Source: Mycolicibacterium xanthum
GTDB taxonomy: Bacteria > Actinomycetota > Actinomycetes > Mycobacteriales > Mycobacteriaceae
Assembly (NCBI RefSeq): GCF_019710635.1
Contig: NZ_JAIFZS010000048.1
Span: forward strand, 29,039 to 93,038
DNA length: 64,000 nucleotides
Reading direction: 5' to 3'
Positions 1 through 8,725 of this stretch are shown here, in pieces. The stretch's first letter is position 1; each line of letters opens with the position of its first letter. The position numbers and the translations under genes were made by a program. The notes beneath the pieces are model-generated. The model was not told the DNA's origin. It did no database searches and saw only the letters and a program-made list of their open reading frames with translations.

Positions 1-327
1 GAGCCCGGGGCCTCCGCGACCGACGAGGCGGGCGACGCCTCTGGACCGGAGCCGCCGGAGCCCGGCGAGGCACCCGCGCCGGTCCCCGAGCCCGGCGAGG
101 CACCCGAAGCCGCCGCCGAGCCCGGCGAGGCACCCGAAGTCGCCGCCGAGTCCGGCGCACCCGAAGCCGCCGCCGAGTCCGGCGCACCCGAAGCCGAACC
201 GGCGGCTGCCGAGGACGAGCAGCCCGGTGCCGATCTGCCCGCGCCGGTGGATCTCGACCCCGAGGACCACTTCGTCGTCGATGCCGACGACGGGGCAGAT
301 GGCAGCCGCGGACGCATCGCCGACTGA
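1..327 (+). CDS. C-terminal end of a membrane protein, Rv0955/PerM-like by position (5' part outside window)
   Basis: An open frame enters from the left edge and ends with TGA at 325-327, 21 bases before purN. The visible 108 residues are low-complexity and rich in Ala, Glu and Pro, built on units such as PGEAPEAAAE and SGAPEAAAE, and close with an acidic tail (DPEDHFVVDADDGADG). In M. tuberculosis the gene before purN is Rv0955, an integral membrane protein, and the position is the only basis for that identity: no transmembrane part is visible here. The tail is probably a disordered cytoplasmic extension. Repeat number is likely to vary between strains. Confidence 0.6.
   Translation, partial: EPGASATDEAGDASGPEPPEPGEAPAPVPEPGEAPEAAAEPGEAPEVAAESGAPEAAAESGAPEAEPAAAEDEQPGADLPAPVDLDPEDHFVVDADDGADGSRGRIAD
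58..198 (+). repeat. In-frame degenerate tandem repeat (27-30 bp units)
   Basis: Three 30-base units start at 58, 88 and 118 with GAGCCCGGCGAGGCACCCG. Two shortened units at 148 and 175 begin GAGTCCGGCGCACCCGAAGC. All lie in the reading frame and encode the Ala-Glu-Pro repeats of the preceding protein. Confidence 0.8.
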
Positions 328-348
328 CCACCCATTAGGCTCTCTGGC

Positions 349-978
349 GTGCAGCCCGCGGTCCGTGTGCCCCCGAGTGCGCCGGCGCGGTTGGTCGTGC
401 TGGCCTCCGGCACCGGCTCGCTGCTGGCGTCGCTGCTCGAGTCGGCCGTCGGCGACTATCCCGCCCGGGTCGTCGCGGTCGGCACCGACCGGGCGTGTCG
501 CGCCCTCGACATCGCGTCGGACGCCGGGGTGCCGACCTTCACCGTCGGGCTGCGCGACCATCCGGACCGCAGCGCCTGGGACGCCGCCATCACCGAGGCG
601 ACCGCCGCCCACCAACCCGACCTGGTGGTGTCGGCCGGCTTCATGAAAATTCTTGGACCCGCGTTTCTTTCGCGGTTCCCCGGGCGGGTGGTCAACACAC
701 ACCCGGCCCTGCTGCCCGCCTTCCCCGGGGCGCACGCGGTACCCGAGGCCCTGGATTACGGGGTCCGCGTCACCGGGTGCACCGTGCACCTGGTCGACGC
801 CGGCACCGACACCGGACCGATCCTGGCGCAGCAGGCCGTGCCCGTTCTCGACGGCGACGACGAGGCCACCCTGCACGAGCGGATCAAGGTGGTCGAACGG
901 CAGCTTCTGGTGGATGTCCTGGCCGCGCTGGCGACCCGCGGCGTGACCTGGACAGGACGAAAGGCGACCATAGGATGA
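349..978 (+). CDS. purN: Phosphoribosylglycinamide formyltransferase PurN
   Basis: PurN transfers a formyl group from 10-formyltetrahydrofolate to GAR in step 3 of purine synthesis, in the cytosol. The 209-residue length is normal for the family. The formyltransferase core is clear: an N-terminal VVLASGTGSLLASLL segment, the catalytic block with NTHPALLPAFPGAH (Asn and His of the formyl-transfer site) and the D-x-G-x-I loop in DAGTDTGPILAQ. GTG at 349 is the start; the protein opens MQPAVRVPP. Its stop overlaps the purH start by four bases (ATGA), so the two are almost certainly translated together. The order upstream protein-purN-purH is the usual mycobacterial one. Confidence 0.95.
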   Translation: MQPAVRVPPSAPARLVVLASGTGSLLASLLESAVGDYPARVVAVGTDRACRALDIASDAGVPTFTVGLRDHPDRSAWDAAITEATAAHQPDLVVSAGFMKILGPAFLSRFPGRVVNTHPALLPAFPGAHAVPEALDYGVRVTGCTVHLVDAGTDTGPILAQQAVPVLDGDDEATLHERIKVVERQLLVDVLAALATRGVTWTGRKATIG

Positions 979-2567
979 CCGAGATCACCCTCCCGTACCG
1001 GCGCAAGGTTCGCCGCGCGCTGATCAGCGTCTACGACAAGACCGGTCTGGTGCCCCTCGCTCAGGGGCTGCACGACGCCGGGGTGGAGCTCGTTTCCACC
1101 GGTTCCACCGCGAAAACCATTGCCGGCGCCGGTGTTCCGGTCACCCCGGTGGAGCAGGTCACCGGCTTCCCGGAGGTGCTCGACGGCCGCGTCAAGACCC
1201 TGCATCCGCGAGTGCACGCCGGGCTGCTGGCCGATCAGCGCAAATCCGAGCACGTCTCGGCGCTCGCCGACCTCGGTGTGGCCCCGTTCGAGCTCGTCGT
1301 GGTGAACCTCTACCCGTTCACCCAGACGGTGAACTCCGGTGCCGACGAGGACGAGTGCGTCGAGCAGATCGACATCGGCGGCCCCTCGATGGTGCGTGCC
1401 GCGGCCAAGAACCATCCGAGCGTGGCCGTGGTGGTCGATCCGCTCGGCTATGACGGTGTGCTGGCCGCGGTGCGGGCCGGCGGCTTCACGCTGAAGGAGC
1501 GGAAGAAGTTGGCCTCGTTGGCGTTCCGCCACACCGCGGAGTACGACGTCGCCGTCGCGGCGTGGATGGAGACGGTGCTGGCTCCCGAGGACGCTGCGGA
1601 CGGTACGGCGGTCGAGTCGCTGCCGGCGTGGCTGGGTGCGACGTTCCGCCGCACCGCGGTGCTGCGCTACGGCGAGAACCCGCACCAGCAGGCGGCGCTG
1701 TACTGCGACGACGGCGGGTGGCCGGGACTGGCGCAGGCCGAGCAGCTGCACGGAAAAGAGATGTCCTACAACAACTACACCGATGCCGACGCGGCCTGGC
1801 GGGCGGCGTTCGACCACGAGGACATCTGTGTGGCGATCATCAAGCACGCCAACCCGTGCGGCATCGCGGTGTCGTCGGTGTCGGTGGCCGACGCCCACCG
1901 CAAGGCCCACGCCTGCGACCCGTTGTCGGCGTTCGGCGGCGTGATCGCGGCCAACGCCGAGGTCACCGTCGAGATGGCCGAGACGGTGGCGGGCATCTTC
2001 ACCGAGGTGATCATCGCGCCCGCCTACGAGCCCGGCGCTGTGGAGGTGCTGGCCGGCAAGAAGAACATCCGCGTGCTGGTGGCGGCCGAGCCGTCCCCCG
2101 GTGGGACCGAGTTCCGCCAGATCAGCGGTGGTCTGCTGCTGCAGCAGCGCGACGCCGTCGACGCCGCCGGCGACGACCCCGCCAACTGGACCCTGGCCAC
2201 CGGCACGCCGGCCGACCCCGCCACGCTCGCCGACCTGGTCTTCGCGTGGCGTACCTGCCGGGCGGTGAAGTCCAACGCGATCGTCGTCGCCAAGGACGGC
2301 GCGACGGTCGGCGTCGGAATGGGCCAGGTGAACCGGGTCGACGCGGCCCGGCTGGCGGTGGAACGTGCCGGGGACCGCACCCGGAACGCGGTGGCCGCCT
2401 CCGACGCGTTCTTCCCGTTCCCCGACGGGCTGGAGACCCTGATCCGCGCAGGCGTGACGGCCGTGGTGCACCCGGGCGGCTCGGTCCGCGACGCCGAAGT
2501 CACGGCGGCCGCCGAAGTCGCGGGCATCACGCTGTACCTGACCGGCGCGCGGCACTTCGCGCACTGA
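975..2567 (+). CDS. purH: Bifunctional AICAR transformylase / IMP cyclohydrolase PurH
   Basis: PurH catalyses the last two steps to IMP: formylation of AICAR and ring closure of FAICAR. The ATG at 975 overlaps the purN stop (ATGA) and gives 530 residues, the normal length; the same frame is open further upstream but that part is antisense-like to purN and not conserved. The N-terminal cyclohydrolase domain (about 1-200) begins RRALISVYDKTGLVPLAQGL and carries the STGSTAKTI and DGRVKTLHPRVHAG motifs. The C-terminal transformylase carries LRYGENPHQQAALY, the Lys-His pair in IIKHANPCG, and CDPLSAFGGVIA. Nothing in the sequence is abnormal. Confidence 0.97.
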   Translation: MTEITLPYRRKVRRALISVYDKTGLVPLAQGLHDAGVELVSTGSTAKTIAGAGVPVTPVEQVTGFPEVLDGRVKTLHPRVHAGLLADQRKSEHVSALADLGVAPFELVVVNLYPFTQTVNSGADEDECVEQIDIGGPSMVRAAAKNHPSVAVVVDPLGYDGVLAAVRAGGFTLKERKKLASLAFRHTAEYDVAVAAWMETVLAPEDAADGTAVESLPAWLGATFRRTAVLRYGENPHQQAALYCDDGGWPGLAQAEQLHGKEMSYNNYTDADAAWRAAFDHEDICVAIIKHANPCGIAVSSVSVADAHRKAHACDPLSAFGGVIAANAEVTVEMAETVAGIFTEVIIAPAYEPGAVEVLAGKKNIRVLVAAEPSPGGTEFRQISGGLLLQQRDAVDAAGDDPANWTLATGTPADPATLADLVFAWRTCRAVKSNAIVVAKDGATVGVGMGQVNRVDAARLAVERAGDRTRNAVAASDAFFPFPDGLETLIRAGVTAVVHPGGSVRDAEVTAAAEVAGITLYLTGARHFAH

Positions 2568-2679
2568 CATCTGCGCCGTGAGCCCATGCGGAGCCGGGGC
2601 CGGGCGCATAATCCCAGCGTGCGGCGCTATGTCGGGGACAGGCACGCGCGCGCGGGGGGAAGAGTCGTAGCGTGGAGTG

Positions 2680-4071
2680 GTGACTGCACCCAACGACCTC
2701 CCCCGCACCGTCGGCGAACTCCGTGCCTCCGGGCACCGCGAACGCAGCGTGAAGGCCGAGATCCGGGAGAATCTGCTTGCGGCGCTCGCTTCGGGAGCCG
2801 AGGTGGCCGACATCTGGCCCGGCATTCTCGGGTTCGACGACACAGTCCTCCCGCAGCTGGAGCGGGCGTTGATCGCCGGGCACGACATCGTGCTGCTCGG
2901 CGAGCGTGGCCAGGGCAAGACCAGGCTGCTGCGGGCGCTGAGCGGGCTGCTCGACGAGTGGACGCCGGTTATCGCGGGTGCCGAGTTGGGCGAGCACCCG
3001 TACAGCCCGATCACCCCGGAATCGATCCGCCGGGCCGCCGATTCCGGTGACGACCTGCCGATCACCTGGCGGCACCGCAGTGACCGCTACACCGAGAAGC
3101 TGGCCACCCCGGACACCAGCGTTGCCGACCTGGTCGGCGACATCGACCCGATCAAGGTCGCCGAGGGCCGCAGCCTCGGCGATCCCGAGACCATCGCCTA
3201 CGGGCTGATCCCGCGCGCACACCGCGGCATCGTCGCCGTCAACGAGCTCCCCGACCTCGCCGAACGCATCCAGGTCGCGATGCTCAACGTGATGGAGGAA
3301 CGCGATATCCAGGTGCGCGGCTACACGCTGCGGCTGCCGCTGGACGTGCTGGTCGTGGCCAGCGCCAACCCCGAGGACTACACGAACCGTGGGCGCATCA
3401 TCACCCCGCTCAAGGACCGGTTCGGCGCCGAGATCCGCACCCACTATCCGCTCGAGCTCGACGCCGAGGTCGGCGTCATCAGCCAGGAGGCTCACCTGGC
3501 CGCCGAGGTGCCCGACTACCTGATGCAGATCCTGGCCCGATTCGCCCGCAGCCTGCGCGAGTCGACGTCCGTCGACCAGCGTTCCGGGGTGTCGGCCCGG
3601 TTCGCGATCGCGGCGGCCGAGACCGTCGCCGCCTCGGCGCGGCACCGCGGCGCGCTGCTCGGTGAGTCGGACCCGGTTGCCCGGGTCGTCGACCTCGGCA
3701 CCGTGATCGACGTGCTGCGCGGCAAGCTGGAGTTCGAATCCGGTGAGGAGGGCCGCGAGCAGGCGGTCCTCGAGCACCTGCTGCGGCGGGCGACGGCCGA
3801 TACCGCCCAGCGCCTGCTGGGGGGCATCGACGTTGCGCCGATCGTCACCGCAGTGGAGGGCGGCTCGCCGGTCACCACCGGTGAACGGGTCTCCGCCCGC
3901 GAGGTGCTCGATGCGCTGCCCGAAGTGCCGGCGGTGGCCGAGATCCAGCGCCGCCTCGACGCCCGGTCGGAGGGGCAGCGCGCCGCGGCGATCGAGCTCG
4001 CACTCGAGGCGCTGTACCTGGCCAAGCGCATCGACAAGGTCTCCGGCGAAGGCGAGACGGTCTATGGCTGA
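2680..4071 (+). CDS. MoxR-type AAA+ ATPase (Rv0958-like, annotated as magnesium chelatase in M. tuberculosis)
   Basis: This AAA+ protein of about 463 residues has a Walker A motif (GERGQGKTRLL, near residue 72) and a Walker B-like segment (GIVAVNELPDL) in which Asn-Glu replaces the usual Asp-Glu. It is followed by a sensor region (VVASANPEDYTNRGRII) and a C-terminal helical domain with SVDQRSGVSARFAI. It is paired with the VWA protein 60 bases downstream, the classic MoxR-VWA arrangement used for metal insertion or protein maturation; the substrate here is unknown. Two GTG codons at 2677 and 2680 are both possible starts. The cobalt or magnesium chelatase label rests only on fold similarity. 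Confidence 0.85.
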   Translation: MTAPNDLPRTVGELRASGHRERSVKAEIRENLLAALASGAEVADIWPGILGFDDTVLPQLERALIAGHDIVLLGERGQGKTRLLRALSGLLDEWTPVIAGAELGEHPYSPITPESIRRAADSGDDLPITWRHRSDRYTEKLATPDTSVADLVGDIDPIKVAEGRSLGDPETIAYGLIPRAHRGIVAVNELPDLAERIQVAMLNVMEERDIQVRGYTLRLPLDVLVVASANPEDYTNRGRIITPLKDRFGAEIRTHYPLELDAEVGVISQEAHLAAEVPDYLMQILARFARSLRESTSVDQRSGVSARFAIAAAETVAASARHRGALLGESDPVARVVDLGTVIDVLRGKLEFESGEEGREQAVLEHLLRRATADTAQRLLGGIDVAPIVTAVEGGSPVTTGERVSAREVLDALPEVPAVAEIQRRLDARSEGQRAAAIELALEALYLAKRIDKVSGEGETVYG

Positions 4072-4131
4072 GGGCCGTACGACGATCAAGCGGCGTGGGG
4101 GCACCTCCCGCTTGCGGGGGAGAGTGCGGTC

Positions 4132-6105
4132 ATGAGTAGAAGGCTCTCGCGGTACTCGCGATACACCGGCGGCCCCGACCCGTTGGCTCCGCCCATCGAC
4201 CTGCGGGAGGCGCTGGAGGCGATCGGGCAGGACGTCATGGAGGGCACCTCGCCGCGCCGCGCGCTGTCCGAACTGCTGCGGCGGGGCTCGAAGAACATGG
4301 CGGGCGCCGACAAGCTCGCCGCGGAGGCCAACCGGCGCCGGCGAGAGCTGTTGCAGCACAACAACCTCGACGGCACCTTGGCCGACATCAAGAAGCTGCT
4401 CGACGAGGCGGTCCTGGCGGAGCGCAAGGAACTGGCGCGTGCCCTCGACGACGACGCCCGGTTCGGCGAGCTGCAACTCGATTCCCTGTCACCCTCACCG
4501 GCCAAGGCGGTGCAGGAGCTCGCCGAATACGACTGGCGCTCGCAGGAGGCGCGCGAGAAGTACGACCAGATCAAGGATCTGCTCGGCCGCGAGATGCTCG
4601 ACCAGCGTTTCGCCGGCATGAAGCAGGCGCTGGAGAACGCCACCGACGAGGACCGCCAACGCGTCAACGAGATGCTAGACGACCTCAACGAGCTGCTCGA
4701 CAAGCACGCCAAGGGCGAGGATTCGCCGGAAGACTTCCAGGACTTCATGGCCAAGCACGGCCAGTTCTTCCCGGAGAACCCGAGCAACATCGACGAGTTG
4801 CTCGACTCGCTGGCCCAACGTGCCGCAGCCGCGCAGCGGTTCCGCAACAGCCTCACCGAGCAGCAGCGGGCCGAGCTGGATTCCCTTGCGCAGCAGGCGT
4901 TCGGGTCGCCGTCGCTGATGAACGCGCTGAATCGGCTCGATGCCCACCTGCAGGCTGCTCGTCCGGGTGAGGACTGGGACGGCTCGCAGCGCTTCTCCGG
5001 TGACGACCCGCTCGGCATGGGGGAAGGCGCGCAGGCGATGGCCGACATCGCCGAGCTCGAACAGCTCGCCGAGCAGCTGTCCCAGAGTTACTCCGGCGCC
5101 AGCATGGATGACGTCGATCTCGACATGCTGGCCCGCCAGCTCGGCGACCAGGCGGCGGTGGACGCGCGTACCCTCGCCGAGCTGGAACGCGCGCTGATGA
5201 ACCAGGGATTTCTCGACCGCGGCTCCGACGGGAAGTGGCGACTGTCCCCGAAGGCGATGCGCCAGCTCGGCCAGGCCGCTTTACGGGATGTGGCGCAACA
5301 ACTGTCGGGGCGACACGGGGAGCGGGACACCCGCCGTGCCGGGGCGGCGGGAGAGCTGACCGGAGCCACCCGGCCGTGGCAGTTCGGCGACACCGAGCCG
5401 TGGAACGTCACCCGCACTGTGACCAATGCAGTGTTACGGGAGGCCGGAACCGGTGAGCGTCCGCTGCCGGTGCGGATCACCGTCGACGACGTCGAGATCT
5501 CCGAGACCGAGACCCGCACCCAGGCCGCGGTGGCACTGCTGGTGGACACGTCGTTCTCGATGGTGATGGAGAACCGCTGGCTGCCGATGAAGCGCACCGC
5601 GCTGGCGCTCAACCATCTGGTCAGCACCCGGTTCCGCTCGGACGCCCTGCAGATCGTCGCGTTCGGCCGCTATGCGCGCACCGTCACACCGGCCGAGCTG
5701 ACCGGGCTCGAGGGCGTCTACGAGCAGGGCACCAACCTGCACCACGCGCTCGCGCTGGCCACCCGGCACCTGCGCCGCCACCCCAACGCCCAGCCGGTCG
5801 TGCTGGTCGTCACCGACGGAGAGCCGACGGCGCACCTCGAGGACTACGAGGGAGACGGACATTCTTCGGTGTTCTTCGATTACCCTCCGCACCCCCGCAC
5901 GATCGCGCACACGGTCCGGGGCTTCGACGAGGTCGCGAAGATCGGCGCGCAGGTGACGATCTTCCGGCTGGGCAGCGATCCCGGCCTCGCGCGCTTCATC
6001 GACCAGGTCGCCCGCCGGGTCGGGGGCCGGGTGGTGGTGCCCGATCTGGACGGGCTGGGTGCCGCGGTGGTGGGCGACTACCTGGGCGCCAAGCGGCGGC
6101 GCTGA
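4132..6105 (+). CDS. VWA-domain partner of the MoxR ATPase (Rv0959-like)
   Basis: A 657-residue cytosolic protein. The first 400 residues are largely helical and highly charged (repeated Glu/Lys/Leu/Asp segments suggesting coiled coils). The C-terminal 200 residues form a von Willebrand A domain with an intact MIDAS motif (LLVDTSFSMVME, DxSxS), the T and D elements in EQGTNLHHAL and VVLVVTDGEPT, and a final strand IFRLGSDPGL. It is the usual co-chaperone of a MoxR ATPase. ATG at 4132 follows a GGGGGAGAG ribosome site that lies inside a small hairpin (about 4098-4118). The gene converges on the DUF1707 gene with 16 bases between the stops. Confidence 0.88.
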   Translation: MSRRLSRYSRYTGGPDPLAPPIDLREALEAIGQDVMEGTSPRRALSELLRRGSKNMAGADKLAAEANRRRRELLQHNNLDGTLADIKKLLDEAVLAERKELARALDDDARFGELQLDSLSPSPAKAVQELAEYDWRSQEAREKYDQIKDLLGREMLDQRFAGMKQALENATDEDRQRVNEMLDDLNELLDKHAKGEDSPEDFQDFMAKHGQFFPENPSNIDELLDSLAQRAAAAQRFRNSLTEQQRAELDSLAQQAFGSPSLMNALNRLDAHLQAARPGEDWDGSQRFSGDDPLGMGEGAQAMADIAELEQLAEQLSQSYSGASMDDVDLDMLARQLGDQAAVDARTLAELERALMNQGFLDRGSDGKWRLSPKAMRQLGQAALRDVAQQLSGRHGERDTRRAGAAGELTGATRPWQFGDTEPWNVTRTVTNAVLREAGTGERPLPVRITVDDVEISETETRTQAAVALLVDTSFSMVMENRWLPMKRTALALNHLVSTRFRSDALQIVAFGRYARTVTPAELTGLEGVYEQGTNLHHALALATRHLRRHPNAQPVVLVVTDGEPTAHLEDYEGDGHSSVFFDYPPHPRTIAHTVRGFDEVAKIGAQVTIFRLGSDPGLARFIDQVARRVGGRVVVPDLDGLGAAVVGDYLGAKRRR

Positions 6106-6121
6106 CACCGCGGAGCGGAGT

Positions 6122-6700
6122 TCAGCCGGACTTGCGCTTCTTGCGTTTGACGCCGACGTTGCCCCACAGTGAGAACCCGCGAATACGGACACACGGCGCG
6201 CCGGGGGAGCCCTCTCCGCTGACGGTGTGGTCGAAGTTGCCCATCACCCCCACGCCGTGCAGGTCGACGTTGACCTCGGGCGGAACCAGGATGGTCTGGC
6301 CGCCCATGATCGAGATCGAGTGGATGTCGACGTCGTGGCAGGTGAAGTCGGCGTAGCGCAAATCGACCACGCCGCCGCCGAACAGCGCGAACGTGGTGAG
6401 CTTCTTCGGGACGTTCCAGCGTCCGCGCCGCTCGAACCCGGTCAGGATCGCCAGCAGCAGCGTCGACGGCGCGGGCCGGCACGGGCCGCAGCGCCCCCGG
6501 GTGACCGCGCTGGGCAGGTCGTCCGACAGCCGGTCCAGTTCGTCCTGAGTCTGCGCCGCGTACGCCTTCGTCAGGCGGTTCTCGTATTCGCCGAGGTCGA
6601 GGGCTCCCGAAGCGGCCGCCTCGGTCAGCAGCTGGGCCACCTCGATACGGTCGGTGTCCACCGCGCCGGTCGGCCCGTCCGGTGAGGGCGGGGTGCTCAC
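6122..6700 (-). CDS. DUF1707 / LiaF-like C-terminal domain protein (Rv0966c-like)
   Basis: The protein has an N-terminal DUF1707 domain (IEVAQLLTEAAASGALDLGEYENRL, then AYAAQTQDELDRLSDDLP), a linker, and a beta-rich C-terminal domain (FALFGGGVVDLRYADF, GGQTILVPPEVNVDLHG) similar to cell-wall-active-antibiotic-response proteins. No signal peptide or membrane segment is present, so it is probably cytosolic or membrane-peripheral. The function is not known; DUF1707 proteins often accompany envelope-stress genes. The frame is open to a GTG at 6730 (202 residues). I prefer the GTG at 6700 (MSTPPSPDG, 192 residues) because AGAAGG-like pairing (AGAAGG, 5 bases upstream) precedes it. The last residues are basic (KRKKRKSG). 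Confidence 0.8.
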   Translation of the reverse strand: MSTPPSPDGPTGAVDTDRIEVAQLLTEAAASGALDLGEYENRLTKAYAAQTQDELDRLSDDLPSAVTRGRCGPCRPAPSTLLLAILTGFERRGRWNVPKKLTTFALFGGGVVDLRYADFTCHDVDIHSISIMGGQTILVPPEVNVDLHGVGVMGNFDHTVSGEGSPGAPCVRIRGFSLWGNVGVKRKKRKSG

Positions 6701-6794
6701 AGGGGCCTTCTGGTCATCGCGGGCGCGCACATCGCCACGAGCCTACGACGAACGTCGGCACTTGCAACACACTCTTCACCAAACTGTGAGGCGG

Positions 6795-7565
6795 CTACCG
6801 CACCCAGTTCGGCCGGCGCTTCTCCAGGAAGGCCATCATCCCTTCGCGCGCCTCGTCCGAGACGAACAGCTCCGCCGACTGTCGAGTCAATTTCTCTGCG
6901 TGCCGATCGAACTCGTCGAGGATGGCCGCGGTCGTCAACGCCTTGGAGGCGGCCAGGCCCTGCGGGGAACCCAGCGCCGCCGCCGACGCCAGTTCACCGA
7001 CGGTCGCGTCGACGTCCCCGGAAGCCACGGTGATCAGCCCGATCTCGGCGGCGGTCTCGGCGCCGAACTTCTCTCCGGTGACGAAATACCGGCCGGCGGC
7101 CCGCGCCGTCATCTTCGGCAGCAGGGTCAGCGAGACGATCGACGGAGCCACCCCGATGCGGGCCTCGGTCAGCGCGAAGGTGCTGGTGTGTCCGGCCACG
7201 GCGATGTCGCAGGCACCCACCAGCCCCAGCCCGCCCGCCCGGACGTGCCCGTCGATCGCGGCGATCACCGGAAGCGGCAGCTCGAGGATCCGGCGCAGCA
7301 GCCGGGTCATCTCCCGGGCACGGGCCACCGCGAGGTCTGCGGGTGCGGCACCGGCCGGGGCCTCGGACAGGTCGGCACCCGCGCAGAACGTGCTCCCGGT
7401 GTGCCCGAGAACCACGACCCGCACCCGCGGCTCGGTCGCCGCCCGGGTCAGCGCGTCGTGGAGCTGCTCGACCAGCGCCGAGGACAGCGCGTTGCGGTTG
7501 TGCGGAGAGTCCAGTGTCAACCGGGCGATGCCGTCGGCGGCCTGGTAGGCGACCAGGTCAGGCAT
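6795..7565 (-). CDS. echA7: Enoyl-CoA hydratase/isomerase EchA7-like
   Basis: A crotonase-fold protein of 256 residues, the normal length. The oxyanion-hole region reads GSTFCAGADLSE and the second conserved block GLGLVGACDIAVAGHTSTFALTEARIGVAP, which contains a Glu in TEARIG typical of active hydratases. It likely hydrates the unsaturated acyl-CoA made by the neighbouring carboxylase and dehydrogenases. Its ATG overlaps the fadE12 stop by four bases (ATGA), and it is the last gene of the six-gene leftward operon that begins at 15311. By analogy with the atu cluster of Pseudomonas it would occupy the AtuE position (isohexenylglutaconyl-CoA hydratase), but substrate is inferred only. Confidence 0.88.
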   Translation of the reverse strand: MPDLVAYQAADGIARLTLDSPHNRNALSSALVEQLHDALTRAATEPRVRVVVLGHTGSTFCAGADLSEAPAGAAPADLAVARAREMTRLLRRILELPLPVIAAIDGHVRAGGLGLVGACDIAVAGHTSTFALTEARIGVAPSIVSLTLLPKMTARAAGRYFVTGEKFGAETAAEIGLITVASGDVDATVGELASAAALGSPQGLAASKALTTAAILDEFDRHAEKLTRQSAELFVSDEAREGMMAFLEKRRPNWVR

Positions 7566-8725
7566 CAGTACGACCTGGGCAGGCCCAGCGAGGTCTGGGC
7601 CACGAAGTTGAGGATCATCTCCCGGCTGACCGGCGCGATGCGCGCCAGCCGAGACGCCGTGAGCACCGAGGCGATGCCGTACTCCTGGGTCAGCCCGTTG
7701 CCGCCCAGGGACTGCACGGCCTGGTCGACGGCGCGTACCGACGCCTCACCCGCGGCGTACTTCGCCATGTTCGCCGCCTCGGCGGCACCGGCGTCGTCGC
7801 CCGCGTCGTACAGCGAGGCCGCCTTCTGCATCATCAGCTTGGCCAGCTCGATCTCGATGTGGTTCTGGGCCAGCGGGTGGGACAGCCCCTGGTGCGCACC
7901 GATCGGGGTCTTCCACACCTGGCGGGTCTTCACGTAGTCGACCGCCTTGCCGATCGCGAAGCGCCCCATGCCCACCGCGCTGGCCGCACCCATGATCCGT
8001 TCCGGGTTCAGCCCGGCGAACAGTTGCGCGATCGCGGCGTCCCCGGAGCCGACCAGTGCGTCGGCGGGCAGGCGCACCTCGTCGAGGAACACCTGGAACT
8101 GGAACTCGGGGCTGACGATCTCCATCGGGATCCTCGTGTAGGTCAGTCCCGGGGCATCGGTGGGCACCACGAACAGTGCGGGCTTCAGGTTCCCCGTCCT
8201 GTGATCCTCCGTGCGCCCCACCACCAGCACCGCCTGGGCCTGGTCGACCCCGGAGATGTAGACCTTCTGGCCGGACAGGACCCAGTCGCTGCCGTCGCGG
8301 CGGGCGGTGGTGGTGATCTTGTGCGAGTTCGAGCCGGCATCGGGTTCGGTGATGGCGAACGCCATCATCAGCGAGCCATCGGCGATGCCGGGAACCCAGC
8401 GCCTCTTCTGTTCCTCGGTGCCGAACCGGGAGATGATCGTGCCGTTGATCGCGGGGGAGACCACCATCATCAGCAGCGCCGACCCGGCCGCGGCCATCTC
8501 CTCCATCACCAGGCTCAGCTCGTACATGCCCGCCCCGCCGCCGCCGTACTCCTCGGGCAGGTTCACCCCGATGAAGCCGAGCTTGCCCGCCTCGGCCCAC
8601 AACTCGTCGGTGTGTTGCCCGGCACGGGCCTTCTCGAGGTAGTAGTCCTGCCCGTAGTTGGCGGCCATCGCGGCCACCGCCTCACGAAGGGCCTGCTGCT
8701 CCTCGGTCTCGATGAAGCCGTTCAT
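7565..8725 (-). CDS. fadE12: Acyl-CoA dehydrogenase FadE12-like
   Basis: A 386-residue flavin-dependent acyl-CoA dehydrogenase. The N-terminal helical domain, the FAD-binding block (MMAFAITEPDAGSNSHKITTTA, shortened here to its key AITEPDAGSNSHK) and the C-terminal four-helix domain with QSLGGNGLTQEYG are all present. It would introduce a 2,3-double bond into an acyl-CoA. Start and stop overlap the neighbouring echA7 and accA genes by four bases each, showing a tightly translated operon. The operon carries two different dehydrogenases (this and fadE13), which suggests either two substrates or two steps in one degradation route. Confidence 0.92.
   Translation of the reverse strand: MNGFIETEEQQALREAVAAMAANYGQDYYLEKARAGQHTDELWAEAGKLGFIGVNLPEEYGGGGAGMYELSLVMEEMAAAGSALLMMVVSPAINGTIISRFGTEEQKRRWVPGIADGSLMMAFAITEPDAGSNSHKITTTARRDGSDWVLSGQKVYISGVDQAQAVLVVGRTEDHRTGNLKPALFVVPTDAPGLTYTRIPMEIVSPEFQFQVFLDEVRLPADALVGSGDAAIAQLFAGLNPERIMGAASAVGMGRFAIGKAVDYVKTRQVWKTPIGAHQGLSHPLAQNHIEIELAKLMMQKAASLYDAGDDAGAAEAANMAKYAAGEASVRAVDQAVQSLGGNGLTQEYGIASVLTASRLARIAPVSREMILNFVAQTSLGLPRSY

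Noticed and set aside
495..974. Upstream extension of the purH frame through purN
   Set aside because: It only mirrors purN in another frame; PurH proteins begin at the ATG at 975.
756..4476. Very long minus-strand open frames opposite purN-purH-moxR-VWA
   Set aside because: They are high-GC antisense shadows with His/Gly/Arg-rich, low-similarity sequence and no ribosome sites.
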